Origin: Labrys miyagiensis | GTDB taxonomy: Bacteria > Pseudomonadota > Alphaproteobacteria > Rhizobiales > Labraceae | Length of the DNA: 64,000 nucleotides | Reading direction: 5' to 3' | Assembly: GCF_030160835.1 (NCBI RefSeq) | Contig: NZ_BSPC01000063.1 | Location: 62,001-126,000, forward strand | Part shown: positions 37,590 to 45,310 of the stretch, piece by piece | Layout: each line of letters opens with the position of its first letter | Position numbering within the stretch: position 1 is the stretch's first letter | The notes under the pieces: generated by a model | The model's database searches: none | What the model saw: only the letters and a program-made list of their open reading frames with translations | Told to the model about the DNA's origin: nothing | Translations under genes and position numbers: made by a program

Positions 37590-37694
37590 GCTCTCTCCCG
37601 CCAGTCCGGTTGTTCGGCTGGGAGCGTAGGGGTCGAGGCGAGAGCCGTCTTGAACGATCGTGCGAATTGGAGGGGCGGTCTCCTCCACTCCCTT

Positions 37695-38276
37695 TCAGGC
37701 GGACGGATCCTTGAAAGCGATGGTCACGACATAGAAGGCGCTTGGGCCGAAGGGCGCTCGCGCGGCGATCCATAGGCCGGCCGTGCTGTCGAGGCCGAGG
37801 GATTGCGCCTTGACGGTGATGCTCTCGAAGCCGTCGATCACCGCTTGGTCAGCAAGGGCCCGGCGCAGTGGGTCCGGATCGCCGGCCAGGCTGGTCAAGG
37901 CGGTGTGGATGAGCGTCGTGGTGACGACAGGCGTGTCCTGCAGGGTCTCGATGGCGGCGCCAAGGCCGATCTCGCGGGCGCTGCCGGGGCCATGGGCGCT
38001 GACCAGATAGAACAGGTCAAGCAGCAAGGGCTGCTGGCTCGGCCGATCGCCGAGAGGACCGCGCACGAAGCCGGGTGTATTTCTGAGAGACGTGTTGGGC
38101 ACGGCTTGGCAGAGGAACAGGTTGACGCTCGGTGTTTCGGCCTCATCCGCCGGCGGCGAGCCGATGGTGACCGCGGGCGGTGTGAAGTTCAGCGCCTGCC
38201 CAGTCTTCCGCAGCGCCTCGTCGACGAGGAAGCGCAGGATCTCGCTGGTGGCGGCGATGGCGAGAGCTGCTGTCAT
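37695..38276 (-). CDS. DUF4255 (Pvc16 N-terminal-like) tail-terminator protein, orphan
   Basis: 193 residues from ATG 38276, with AGGAGA upstream. The sequence follows DUF4255: ALAIAATSEILRFLVDEAL, then SVNLFLCQAVPNTSLRNTP, LLLDLFYLVSAHG, ETLQDTPVVT and a final LWIAARAPFGPSAFYVV. DUF4255 proteins (Pvc16/Afp16) cap the sheath/tube of extracellular contractile injection systems and related phage tails. No sheath, tube, baseplate or AAA gene of such a system is within 30 kb on either side, so the gene is either a stray or works with a locus elsewhere. It is separated by about 100 bp from unrelated neighbours on both sides. Family assignment fairly sure, role here unknown. Confidence 0.8.
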   Translation of the reverse strand: MTAALAIAATSEILRFLVDEALRKTGQALNFTPPAVTIGSPPADEAETPSVNLFLCQAVPNTSLRNTPGFVRGPLGDRPSQQPLLLDLFYLVSAHGPGSAREIGLGAAIETLQDTPVVTTTLIHTALTSLAGDPDPLRRALADQAVIDGFESITVKAQSLGLDSTAGLWIAARAPFGPSAFYVVTIAFKDPSA

Positions 38277-38363
38277 GACGGATCTCCTGTCTGCGCGGTG
38301 GTGGTCTATATATACATCTGGATACAAGGCGGGTCCGGCGGTCGGCTGACCAGGGGCCTGCCG

Positions 38364-38969
38364 TCAGGACGCAGCTACCGGTGCCTCTTCGTCGATACGC
38401 TTCCAGCCATGGAGCAAATGCCTCGTGCTGGTCTCGAAGGCGAAGTAGTGACCGCCGCCGCCGGGCTGGTCATGCGTCCGGCTGATCGGTGCTTTTAGGA
38501 GATGGCAGAGCAGCAGTGCGCCGACGCCGCCATGGGCGATGAATGCAATATCGCCCTCGCCACGATCCCTGTCGAGGATGCCGGTCACGGCCGCGACGAT
38601 GCGGGCCTGGGCGTCGATGGCCCGCTCCCAGCCGCGGATGCTGATCTCGGGATTTGCGAAGAAGGCATTGGCCGTCTCCTCGAATTCCTGCGACTTCAGA
38701 TAGCCGGTGGCCGAGCGGTCATTCTCGTGCAGGGCCTCGACCACCTGCAGCGGCAGGCCGAGATGGCGGGCAAGGATGTCGCCACCATTGCGGGCCTTCT
38801 CCTCATTGCTGGAATAGACGGCGCCGATGCCGCCGACAAAGCCGCGCCGGTTGAAGGCTTCATGGCGCGCCCGGCCGCGCAGCGAAAGGCGCCAGTCCGG
38901 CACGGGAATGGCAGGATCGATCTCGACCTCCGCATGGGTGATGAAATAAGCGATCCTGGCTTTGCTCAA
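38364..38969 (-). CDS. histidine phosphatase-fold protein with altered RHG motif
   Basis: 201 residues. It has the phosphoglycerate-mutase-like layout: an N-terminal motif FITHAEVEIDPAIPVPDW, then LSLRGRARHEAF, a YSSNEEKARNGG region and IAHGGVGALLLCHLL near the C-terminus. The usual R-H-G is T-H-A here: H12 remains, but the preceding Arg is replaced by Thr. Similar proteins occur in other Rhizobiales as a distinct subgroup. The second His (IAHGG) is kept. Phosphatase activity is therefore uncertain. It runs in the same direction as the MFS gene upstream with a 91-bp gap. Confidence 0.8.
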   Translation of the reverse strand: MSKARIAYFITHAEVEIDPAIPVPDWRLSLRGRARHEAFNRRGFVGGIGAVYSSNEEKARNGGDILARHLGLPLQVVEALHENDRSATGYLKSQEFEETANAFFANPEISIRGWERAIDAQARIVAAVTGILDRDRGEGDIAFIAHGGVGALLLCHLLKAPISRTHDQPGGGGHYFAFETSTRHLLHGWKRIDEEAPVAAS

Positions 38970-39060
38970 CAGACGTGCCCCGGTAATTCTTGTTGAGAAA
39001 ATGCATCAGGACAGGGTGATAAAGCAAGCTGGAATCTAAGGAAATCGCAGCGCCCATGCC

Positions 39061-40275
39061 CTACACCGGTACCACCCTGGCTCTGCCGAGCTCCAGGAAG
39101 AAGAGAAGCAGGGCGAACGCTCCCATGGAGCCGCCGACGATGGCGGTCGCCGTCCAGCCGCCCCAGTGATAGGTCAGCGTGCCCAGCACCGAGCCGATGG
39201 CGCCGCCGATGAAGGTGCAGGTCATGTAGAAGGCGTTGACGCGCCCGCGCACCTGCGGTGGCACCGAGAAGATGATGCGCTGGCTGACGACCTGGTTGGC
39301 CTGCACCGCCCCGTCGATGATCACCGCCAGCACCACCAGGACGGCGATGGCCAATGCCGCGGCGGCCCAGCCGGTGGCCCAGAAGGCGAGGGCGATCGTC
39401 AGCATGGCGCCGGCCGTCGTGGCGCGGCTGAGGCCGCGATCAGCCAGGCGTCCGGCGATCGGTGCGGCGAAGGCGCCGCCTGCGCCGGCCAGGGCGAAGA
39501 GGGCGATGCCATGCTCGCTCATGCCGAAGCGCTCCGCCAGCATCAGCGGCGAGGCTGTCCAGAACAGGTTGAAGGCGGCGAACAGGAAGAGCTGGTAAGC
39601 CGCTCGCCAGCGCACCGCCGGCAGGTCTCGGACGAGAGTGAAGATGGAGGCGAGGATCTGGCCGTAATGCATGCCACCATGCGGCTTGTGCCTGGGCATC
39701 ATGCGGGCCAGCGCCAGGCCGATGAAGACCATCAGCACCGCCGAACACCAGAACACCGCGCGCCAGCCGAAGCTTGCGGCGATGAACAGCGAGACGGGCC
39801 GCGCCAGCATGATGCCGGTGAGGAGGCCGCCCATGATATTGCCGACCACGCGCCCGCGCTGCGCCGCGGGCACGAGATGGGCGATGAAGGGCAGCAGCAC
39901 CTGCGCACCCGTGGAGCTGAGGCCGATCAGCAGCGATGCGGCGAAGAAGGGCAGGGCGCTGGTGGAGACGGCGGCGCCGATCAGGCCGATCACCGTGCAG
40001 CTCAGTGTCGCCAGCACCAGGAGGCGGTTCTCGACGAGATCGGCAAGAGAGACCAGCAGGAAGAGGCCGAGGCCGTAGCCGATCTGCGTGATGCTGACGA
40101 TGGAGCCGGCAATGTTGGGGCTGAGGCCGATGGCCGGCCCGATCGAGGCGACCAGCGGCTGGGCATAATAGAGATTGGCGACGAGGGAGCCCGTCGCCAG
40201 CGCCACTACGGTGATCAGGGCCGCGGACGGGCCCCGATCCTCGCTGATGGCAGCGGCTTGAGTCTGGTCGACCAT
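39061..40275 (-). CDS. MFS transporter (DHA1-like drug/metabolite efflux)
   Basis: 404 residues with 12 hydrophobic segments. LITVVALATGSLVANLYYAQPLV starts the first helix (core NLYYAQPL). ADLVENRLLVL is the loop 2-3 equivalent, and PRHKPHGG lies in the central loop. The NLYYAQPL signature is common in MFS proteins of the YgaY/YtbD-type group. It probably exports small aromatic compounds or drugs; the substrate is unknown. It is separated by 5 bp from the aldo/keto reductase gene upstream, so the two form an operon. Confidence 0.88.
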   Translation of the reverse strand: MVDQTQAAAISEDRGPSAALITVVALATGSLVANLYYAQPLVASIGPAIGLSPNIAGSIVSITQIGYGLGLFLLVSLADLVENRLLVLATLSCTVIGLIGAAVSTSALPFFAASLLIGLSSTGAQVLLPFIAHLVPAAQRGRVVGNIMGGLLTGIMLARPVSLFIAASFGWRAVFWCSAVLMVFIGLALARMMPRHKPHGGMHYGQILASIFTLVRDLPAVRWRAAYQLFLFAAFNLFWTASPLMLAERFGMSEHGIALFALAGAGGAFAAPIAGRLADRGLSRATTAGAMLTIALAFWATGWAAAALAIAVLVVLAVIIDGAVQANQVVSQRIIFSVPPQVRGRVNAFYMTCTFIGGAIGSVLGTLTYHWGGWTATAIVGGSMGAFALLLFFLELGRARVVPV

Positions 40276-40280
40276 CGCAT

Positions 40281-41312
40281 TCAGCTCTGCGCGGCCGGCA
40301 GGCGGTTGGCGCTCTGGCGCTCGATCATCCAGCCGGGATATTCGGGCGGCAGGGCGCTGACCTTGTCGAGACGGGCCAGTTCCTCCGCCGTGAGCTTGAT
40401 GCCAGTGGCGGCCAGGTTGTCGTCGAGCTGCTCGGTCGTCTTGGCGCCGATGATCACCGACATCACGAAGCGCTGGTGCAGCACCCAGGCCAGCGCAATG
40501 CGGGCCACGGAGACGCCGCGGGCCTCGGCGATCTCGCGCATGACGTCGATGCAGTCGAAGGCGCGGTCCTTGTTGACGGGCGGGAAGTCGAAGCTGGCGC
40601 GGCGCGAGCCCTCGGGGCCGTTGCCCTCGCGATCATACTTGCCGGAGAGCAGGCCGCCGGCGAGCGGGCTCCACACCATCAGCCCGAGCTTCTCGGCCTC
40701 CAGCAGAGGGGCGATCTCGCGTTCGAGGTCGCGCCCGGCGATAGTGTAATAGGCCTGCAGGGTGACGGGGCGGGTCCAGCCATGCCTGTCGGCGATGCCG
40801 AGCGCCTTCATGATCGTCCAGGCCGACCAGTTGGAGACGCCGACATAACGCACATGACCCTGGCGCACGAGATCTTCGAGGGCGCGCATCGTCTCTTCGA
40901 TCGGGGTGACCTGGTCGAGACCATGGATCTGGTAGAGGTCGATATAATCGGTCCCGAGCCGCTTCAGGCTGGCCTTCACCGCATCCATGATATGGCCGCG
41001 CGAGGCGCCGCGGTCGTTGACGCCCTGGCCGACCAGGCCGAGCGCCTTGGTGGCGAGCACGATGTCGGACCGCTTGCGGCCGGAATTCACCATCGCCTTG
41101 CCGGTGATCTCTTCCGACAGGCCTTCGGAATAGACATCCGCCGTATCGATGAAATTCACGCCGGCATCGAGCGCCTTGGCCACGATGGAATCCGCGACGG
41201 TCTGGTCGAGCGTGCCGATATTGGTCCAGAAACCGCGGCCGCCGAAGGTCATCGTACCCAGGCAAATTTCCGACACGAGCAGGCCAGTGCCGCCGAGTGT
41301 GTTGTAGCGCAT
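40281..41312 (-). CDS. aldo/keto reductase
   Basis: 343 residues, (beta/alpha)8 barrel. The catalytic tetrad can be placed: Asp and Tyr in FIDTADVYSEG, Lys in VLATKALG, and His in YQIHGLD. The NADPH-binding IIGAKTTEQLDDNL is near the C-terminus. Such enzymes reduce aldehydes and ketones. It is first of a two-gene unit with an MFS pump, so reduction and export of a toxic carbonyl is conceivable. It faces a LysR-type gene across 290 bp that includes a palindromic repeat. Confidence 0.9.
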   Translation of the reverse strand: MRYNTLGGTGLLVSEICLGTMTFGGRGFWTNIGTLDQTVADSIVAKALDAGVNFIDTADVYSEGLSEEITGKAMVNSGRKRSDIVLATKALGLVGQGVNDRGASRGHIMDAVKASLKRLGTDYIDLYQIHGLDQVTPIEETMRALEDLVRQGHVRYVGVSNWSAWTIMKALGIADRHGWTRPVTLQAYYTIAGRDLEREIAPLLEAEKLGLMVWSPLAGGLLSGKYDREGNGPEGSRRASFDFPPVNKDRAFDCIDVMREIAEARGVSVARIALAWVLHQRFVMSVIIGAKTTEQLDDNLAATGIKLTAEELARLDKVSALPPEYPGWMIERQSANRLPAAQS

Positions 41313-41489
41313 GGAATTATGTCCGTGAAAAGAAGAGGATAGCTCTCGTTGCTCAAGTAACGAGAGAGGCGGGACGGCCCTAAAAAGCGATCATCTCCAG
41401 GCGGTCTCGATAGGAAGAACATAGGCCGATCCTGGCGACATCATAACCCGCATAATGCTCCACAGGCTGATTAGCTGTGCTATATAATG

Positions 41490-41600
41490 CTGGGAGCGCG
41501 GACATCCTGTCCGCTCTTGGAAACGATACACTTTACGAGAGAGGAAGAGCGGATTGTCCGACACTCACTTGAGTGTCGTAGGGACGTCCGCGCTCCCAGG
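41490..41600 (+). repeat. palindromic border repeat, copy 1
   Basis: Outer arms CTGGGAGCGCGGAC and GTCCGCGCTCCCAG pair perfectly. Inner parts CCGCTCTTGGAAACGA and AGAGGAAGAGCGGATTGTCC and the small hairpin ACACTCACTTGAGTGT give further pairing. It ends 4 bp before the ATG of the LysR gene at 41605, so its terminal CCCAGGG serves as ribosome-binding context. At least five relatives lie at 49.6-59.9 kb. Confidence 0.85.
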
Positions 41601-41604
41601 GTTC

Positions 41605-42504
41605 ATGGCTCGCAGCGATTCCTTCGATGGTCTTTCCGAATTCCTCGCCATCGTGCGCCAGGGCAGTTTCCGCGCGGCGGCGATCGAGCTCGGCGTCACG
41701 GCCGGCGCCGTGAGCCAGGCGCTGCAGGTGCTGGAGCGCCGGCTCGGCCTGCCGCTGCTTCACCGCACCACGCGAAAGATCTCGCTGACCGAGGCTGGCG
41801 AAAGGCTGCTCGCCCAATTGGCGCCGGCGGCGGATGCGATCACCACCACGCTCGATGAGCTGACTCAGTCGCGCGCCCGGCCGTCGGGGACGCTGCGCCT
41901 CCTCGTGCAACGGGTGGCGATACCGCATGTCGTCACGCCGATCATGCCCGATTTCCGCAAGGCCTGGCCCGATCTCAAGATCGAGATCACCGTCGAGGAT
42001 AGCCGCCAGGAGATCGTGGCCGGCGGCTTCGATGCCGGCATCCGCATCGGCGAATATATCGACCGCGACATGGTGGCCGTGCGAGTCTCGCCATCCTTCA
42101 ACTGGCTCGTGATGGGCGCGCCATCCTATCTCGCCGCGCATGGCCGGCCGCAAATACCGGAGGACATCGCCCAGCACGAATGCATCCGCTATCGCCGACC
42201 CGATTTCGGCGACGTCTATCGCTGGGAATTCGAACGCGAGGGTCAGGCGCTCAGCATCGACCCGCCCGGCTCGCTGGTGGTCAGCGATCCCGAGCTGTTC
42301 CGGGCATTGGCGGTCGAGGGGCTCGGCCTGATCTACACATCCAGCCTGATGTCGGCGCGGGAACTGGCGGCAGGCCAGCTCGAGCCGGTGCTGGAGGCCT
42401 TCTCGCCCTCGCGCGATGCCTTCTTCATCTACTTCCCGCGCACCAGCCGCAATCAGCCCAAGCTTCGGGCCTTCGTGGAAGCTTGCGCACGGGGCGCACG
42501 CTGA
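41605..42504 (+). CDS. LysR family transcriptional regulator
   Basis: 299 residues. The N-terminal HTH is FDGLSEFLAIVRQGSFRAAAIELGVTAGAVSQALQVLERRLG, with core FRAAAIELGVTAGAVS about 24-39. A substrate-binding domain like that of the GstR/AaeR-type group follows. The frame is open upstream to 41554, but those codons lie wholly inside the palindromic repeat; ATG 41605 gives the normal LysR N-terminus. It is divergent from the aldo/keto reductase-MFS unit, which is its probable target, and is followed by an SDR gene 97 bp downstream. Confidence 0.87.
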   Translation: MARSDSFDGLSEFLAIVRQGSFRAAAIELGVTAGAVSQALQVLERRLGLPLLHRTTRKISLTEAGERLLAQLAPAADAITTTLDELTQSRARPSGTLRLLVQRVAIPHVVTPIMPDFRKAWPDLKIEITVEDSRQEIVAGGFDAGIRIGEYIDRDMVAVRVSPSFNWLVMGAPSYLAAHGRPQIPEDIAQHECIRYRRPDFGDVYRWEFEREGQALSIDPPGSLVVSDPELFRALAVEGLGLIYTSSLMSARELAAGQLEPVLEAFSPSRDAFFIYFPRTSRNQPKLRAFVEACARGAR

Positions 42505-42601
42505 GCCGCTTCAGGGCCATTTACAAATCGGCATATGTCCGACGAAATGGGAGCGGCCAAACAGGAAGGCGCCTGTCGAGAGCGCCGTGAGGATATCGAG
42601 C

Positions 42602-43399
42602 ATGCAAGATCACGAGGGTGGGGGCGCCGTCAGCCTGGCCGGCATTTTCGGCCTTTCCGGCAAGGTCGCGGCCGTGACGGGCGCCGGCAGCGGCATTGGC
42701 CTTGCGGCGGCGCAGGCTCTGGCGGCAGCGGGGGCCGAGGTCGTGGTGCTTGACAGGGCGCCGGTAGCATCCGAGATCCTTGCCTCCATAAGGGGCGACA
42801 AGCCGGCCGCGGCGCTGGTCATGGATGTCGCCGACGAGGCGCAGGTGGAAGCGGCCTTCGCGGAGATCGTGGCCCGCTGTGGCGGCATCGACATCCTCGT
42901 CAACAATGCGGGCCTGGCCCTCCGCGACGCCGCCGTCAATCTCAGCCTCGAAGCCTGGGACAAGGTGGTGGCCGTGAACATGACCGGCGTCTTCCTGTGC
43001 GCGCGGGCGGCAGCGCGCCATATGATCGCCGCCGGTAAGGGCGGCGCCATCATCAACACCGCCTCGATCATGGGCCTGTCCGGTGGCGGTCTCTATCCCA
43101 ACATTTCCTACCAGACCACAAAGGGTGCCATCGTGAACATGACACGGGCGCTGGCGGTCGAGTGGGCGCCGCACAACATCCGCGTCAACGCCATCGCGCC
43201 GACCTATGTGCGCACGCCCTTCATCGCCCCGCTGCTGGCCCAGCCGGAACTGATGCAGCGCATCGAGGCGATGACGCCGCTGCGCCGCATCGCCGAGCCG
43301 CACGAAGTCTCGCCGGCGATCCTCTTCCTGGCCGGGCCGGGCGCGGCAATGGTAACGGGACATACCCTCCCGGTAGATGGCGGCTTCCTCGCGCAGTGA
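42602..43399 (+). CDS. short-chain dehydrogenase/reductase
   Basis: 265 residues, classical SDR. The cofactor motif is TGAGSGIG, the structural motif NNAG, catalytic Ser in NTASIMG, and Tyr and Lys in YQTTKGA. The C-terminal PVDGGFLAQ fits. ATG 42602 has GAGGAT; the longer frame upstream overlaps the LysR end. NAD(H) or NADP(H) cannot be told apart safely, but the acidic residue in VVVLDRAP suggests NAD(H). Substrate unknown; 97 bp after the LysR gene, perhaps co-regulated. Confidence 0.9.
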   Translation: MQDHEGGGAVSLAGIFGLSGKVAAVTGAGSGIGLAAAQALAAAGAEVVVLDRAPVASEILASIRGDKPAAALVMDVADEAQVEAAFAEIVARCGGIDILVNNAGLALRDAAVNLSLEAWDKVVAVNMTGVFLCARAAARHMIAAGKGGAIINTASIMGLSGGGLYPNISYQTTKGAIVNMTRALAVEWAPHNIRVNAIAPTYVRTPFIAPLLAQPELMQRIEAMTPLRRIAEPHEVSPAILFLAGPGAAMVTGHTLPVDGGFLAQ

Positions 43400-43516
43400 G
43401 ACAAGACAAGGGAGGGCGGTTGGGCGAGATGGGACCTGTGAAAAAGAGACTCGCCTCCGACGCCCCTTCGCCTCATTTCATTCTCGATTGCCTCGTCTCG
43501 CCCGGAAGTCGCTTTC

Positions 43517-44101
43517 TCAGCACTCCTTCGCCGCATACTCGTCGAGCCTGCTGAACAGTGCTTCCAGCTCCGCCTCATCAGGCTGGAAGAAGTTCATGCC
43601 GCGGCCGACCAGGATGCCGAAGGCGGCGAAGAAGAAGAGGGTGCGTTCGACGCCGCCTTCTTCGCCATCGCGGACGAGGCGACTGATCAGAGCGCTGAAC
43701 ATGCCCCGTATGGCCGCTGCCGCTTCCGGGAACTCGGCGGAGGCGACGAAGAGGGCGGGCGAGACGCCGCCTTTCTCCCGCATGATCTGGCGGGCATGGA
43801 TGGCGAGCGCTTCGGTGAAAGTGCGGGTCGAGCGGGCAGTGTCCTCGATGTCTTCGACCAGCTGTTCCATGTTGCGGCGGATTGCCGCCACCACCAGCGC
43901 CTTCTTGGCCGGAAAGTGATGCAGCACGCCGCCCTTGCTGACGCCAGCCTCCATCGCCACCATGTCGATGGTGAGATTGTGCACGCCTACTTGCTCGATC
44001 ACCGCGACGGTTGCCGTTAGAATTTGGTCGATGGTCTCCGTGCTGCGCTGCTGGGGCTTGCGTGCGCGGGCTGTCTTGGGTGGGGCAGCGAGTGGGGTCA
44101 T
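43517..44101 (-). CDS. TetR family repressor of the RND efflux operon
   Basis: 194 residues from ATG 44101. The HTH is ETIDQILTATVAVIEQVG to GVSKGGVLHHFPAKKALV (about 20-68). A C-terminal TetR-type ligand domain ends FFQPDEAELEALF. The frame extends to 44200, but that would cover the operator. It is divergent from a three-gene RND operon and has the palindrome AAAACCGTCTGGACGGTTTT in between, so autoregulation and control of the pump are likely. Confidence 0.9.
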   Translation of the reverse strand: MTPLAAPPKTARARKPQQRSTETIDQILTATVAVIEQVGVHNLTIDMVAMEAGVSKGGVLHHFPAKKALVVAAIRRNMEQLVEDIEDTARSTRTFTEALAIHARQIMREKGGVSPALFVASAEFPEAAAAIRGMFSALISRLVRDGEEGGVERTLFFFAAFGILVGRGMNFFQPDEAELEALFSRLDEYAAKEC

Positions 44102-44129
44102 AGTCCTTACCGCGATATCCCTGATTAAA

Positions 44130-44149
44130 AAAACCGTCTGGACGGTTTT
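44130..44149. promoter_or_regulatory. TetR-type operator
   Basis: AAAACCGTC and GACGGTTTT form perfect 9-bp arms about a 2-bp centre. It lies 28 bp upstream of the repressor gene start and 66 bp before the first adaptor, where it would block both promoters. Confidence 0.8.
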
Positions 44150-44215
44150 ATTTTTAACTGTTATGGGGGCGCCACGCAATCCGTTAGTCACGTCCAGCAC
44201 AAAGCGAGGATGCCG

Positions 44216-45310
44216 ATGAAACCCAGCGCGTCAAGGCGGCTAGCACGCGGTTCGTGCCTGGCCATTGGGATGATGATCGCGGGAACTGCGATCGTGCCGG
44301 CTATGGCCGGTGGCCCTCCCGCCCGTGTCGGGGTGGTCACCGCCAAGGCCGGCAGTTTCAGCCACGAGGTGAGCCTGACCGGCGACATCGAGGCGCAGGT
44401 GCAGAGCGACATCTCCTTCCGGGTCAGCGGACGCATCGTCGAGCGCCTGGTGGATGTGGGTGACCACGTTACTCCGGACCAGGTGCTGGCGCGGGTCGAC
44501 GGCCAGGAACAGCGCATCGCCCTCGACACCGCCAATGCCGCACTGGCCTCGGCCCAGGCACAGCTCCAGCAGAGCGAGGCGACCTTCCAGCGCCAGAAGA
44601 CGCTGATCACCAGCAACGCCACCTCGCAGTCTCAGCTCGATGCCGCCCAGGAGAATCTGAGCGTGGCGCAGGGAGCGGTGGCGGCGGCGACGGCACAGGT
44701 TGCCCAGGCCAAGGAACAACTCGCCTATGCCGATCTGCGCGCTGGCGTCTCCGGTACCGTCACCTCGCGCAGCGCCGAAGCCGGGCAGGTGGTGCAGGCC
44801 GGGCAGGCCGTACTCAGCATCGCCCAGGATGGACCGCGCGATGCGGTGTTCGATGTCTATGAAGCGCTGGTCGGCACGCCGCCCGGCTCACCCGACGTCG
44901 ACATCACGCTGATCGCCGATCCCACGGTGACGACTACCGGAACCGTGCGCGAGATCTCCCCCATCGTCGATGCCAAGAAAAGCACGATCCGCGTCAAGAT
45001 CGGTCTCAAGGAGACGCCGCCTGCGATGTCCCTGGGTACCGCCGTGCGCGGCCATGCGGGCCTGGCGCCACAGCGGCGCGTCGTGCTGCCCGCCTCGGCC
45101 CTGTTCATGTGGCAGGGCAGGCCGGCGGTGTGGACAGTAACCGCCGACACCAGCCAGGCTGAGCCGCGCGAGGTGACGCTCGATCGCTACACCACCCAGT
45201 CCATCGTTCTCGCCGACGGCGTCAGGGATGGCGATGTCGTGGTGACCAGGGGCGGCCAACTCCTGCGCCCCGGACAGGTGGTCGAAACGGTCGCGGAGAA
45301 GGCGCCATGA
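44216..45310 (+). CDS. RND efflux periplasmic adaptor (first of two)
   Basis: 364 residues. GAGG stands 7 bases before ATG 44216 (ATG 44210 is too close to it). The signal peptide ends near IVPAMAG. The lipoyl halves are ISFRVSGRIVERLVDVGDHVTPDQVLARVD and LRAGVSGTVTSRSAEAGQVVQAGQ, with an alpha-helical hairpin rich in Ala and Gln between them (about 95-170), then the beta-barrel. It bridges the RND pump and the outer-membrane channel. It is first in the operon and overlaps the second adaptor by 4 bp. No TolC-type gene is in the operon. Confidence 0.92.
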   Translation: MKPSASRRLARGSCLAIGMMIAGTAIVPAMAGGPPARVGVVTAKAGSFSHEVSLTGDIEAQVQSDISFRVSGRIVERLVDVGDHVTPDQVLARVDGQEQRIALDTANAALASAQAQLQQSEATFQRQKTLITSNATSQSQLDAAQENLSVAQGAVAAATAQVAQAKEQLAYADLRAGVSGTVTSRSAEAGQVVQAGQAVLSIAQDGPRDAVFDVYEALVGTPPGSPDVDITLIADPTVTTTGTVREISPIVDAKKSTIRVKIGLKETPPAMSLGTAVRGHAGLAPQRRVVLPASALFMWQGRPAVWTVTADTSQAEPREVTLDRYTTQSIVLADGVRDGDVVVTRGGQLLRPGQVVETVAEKAP

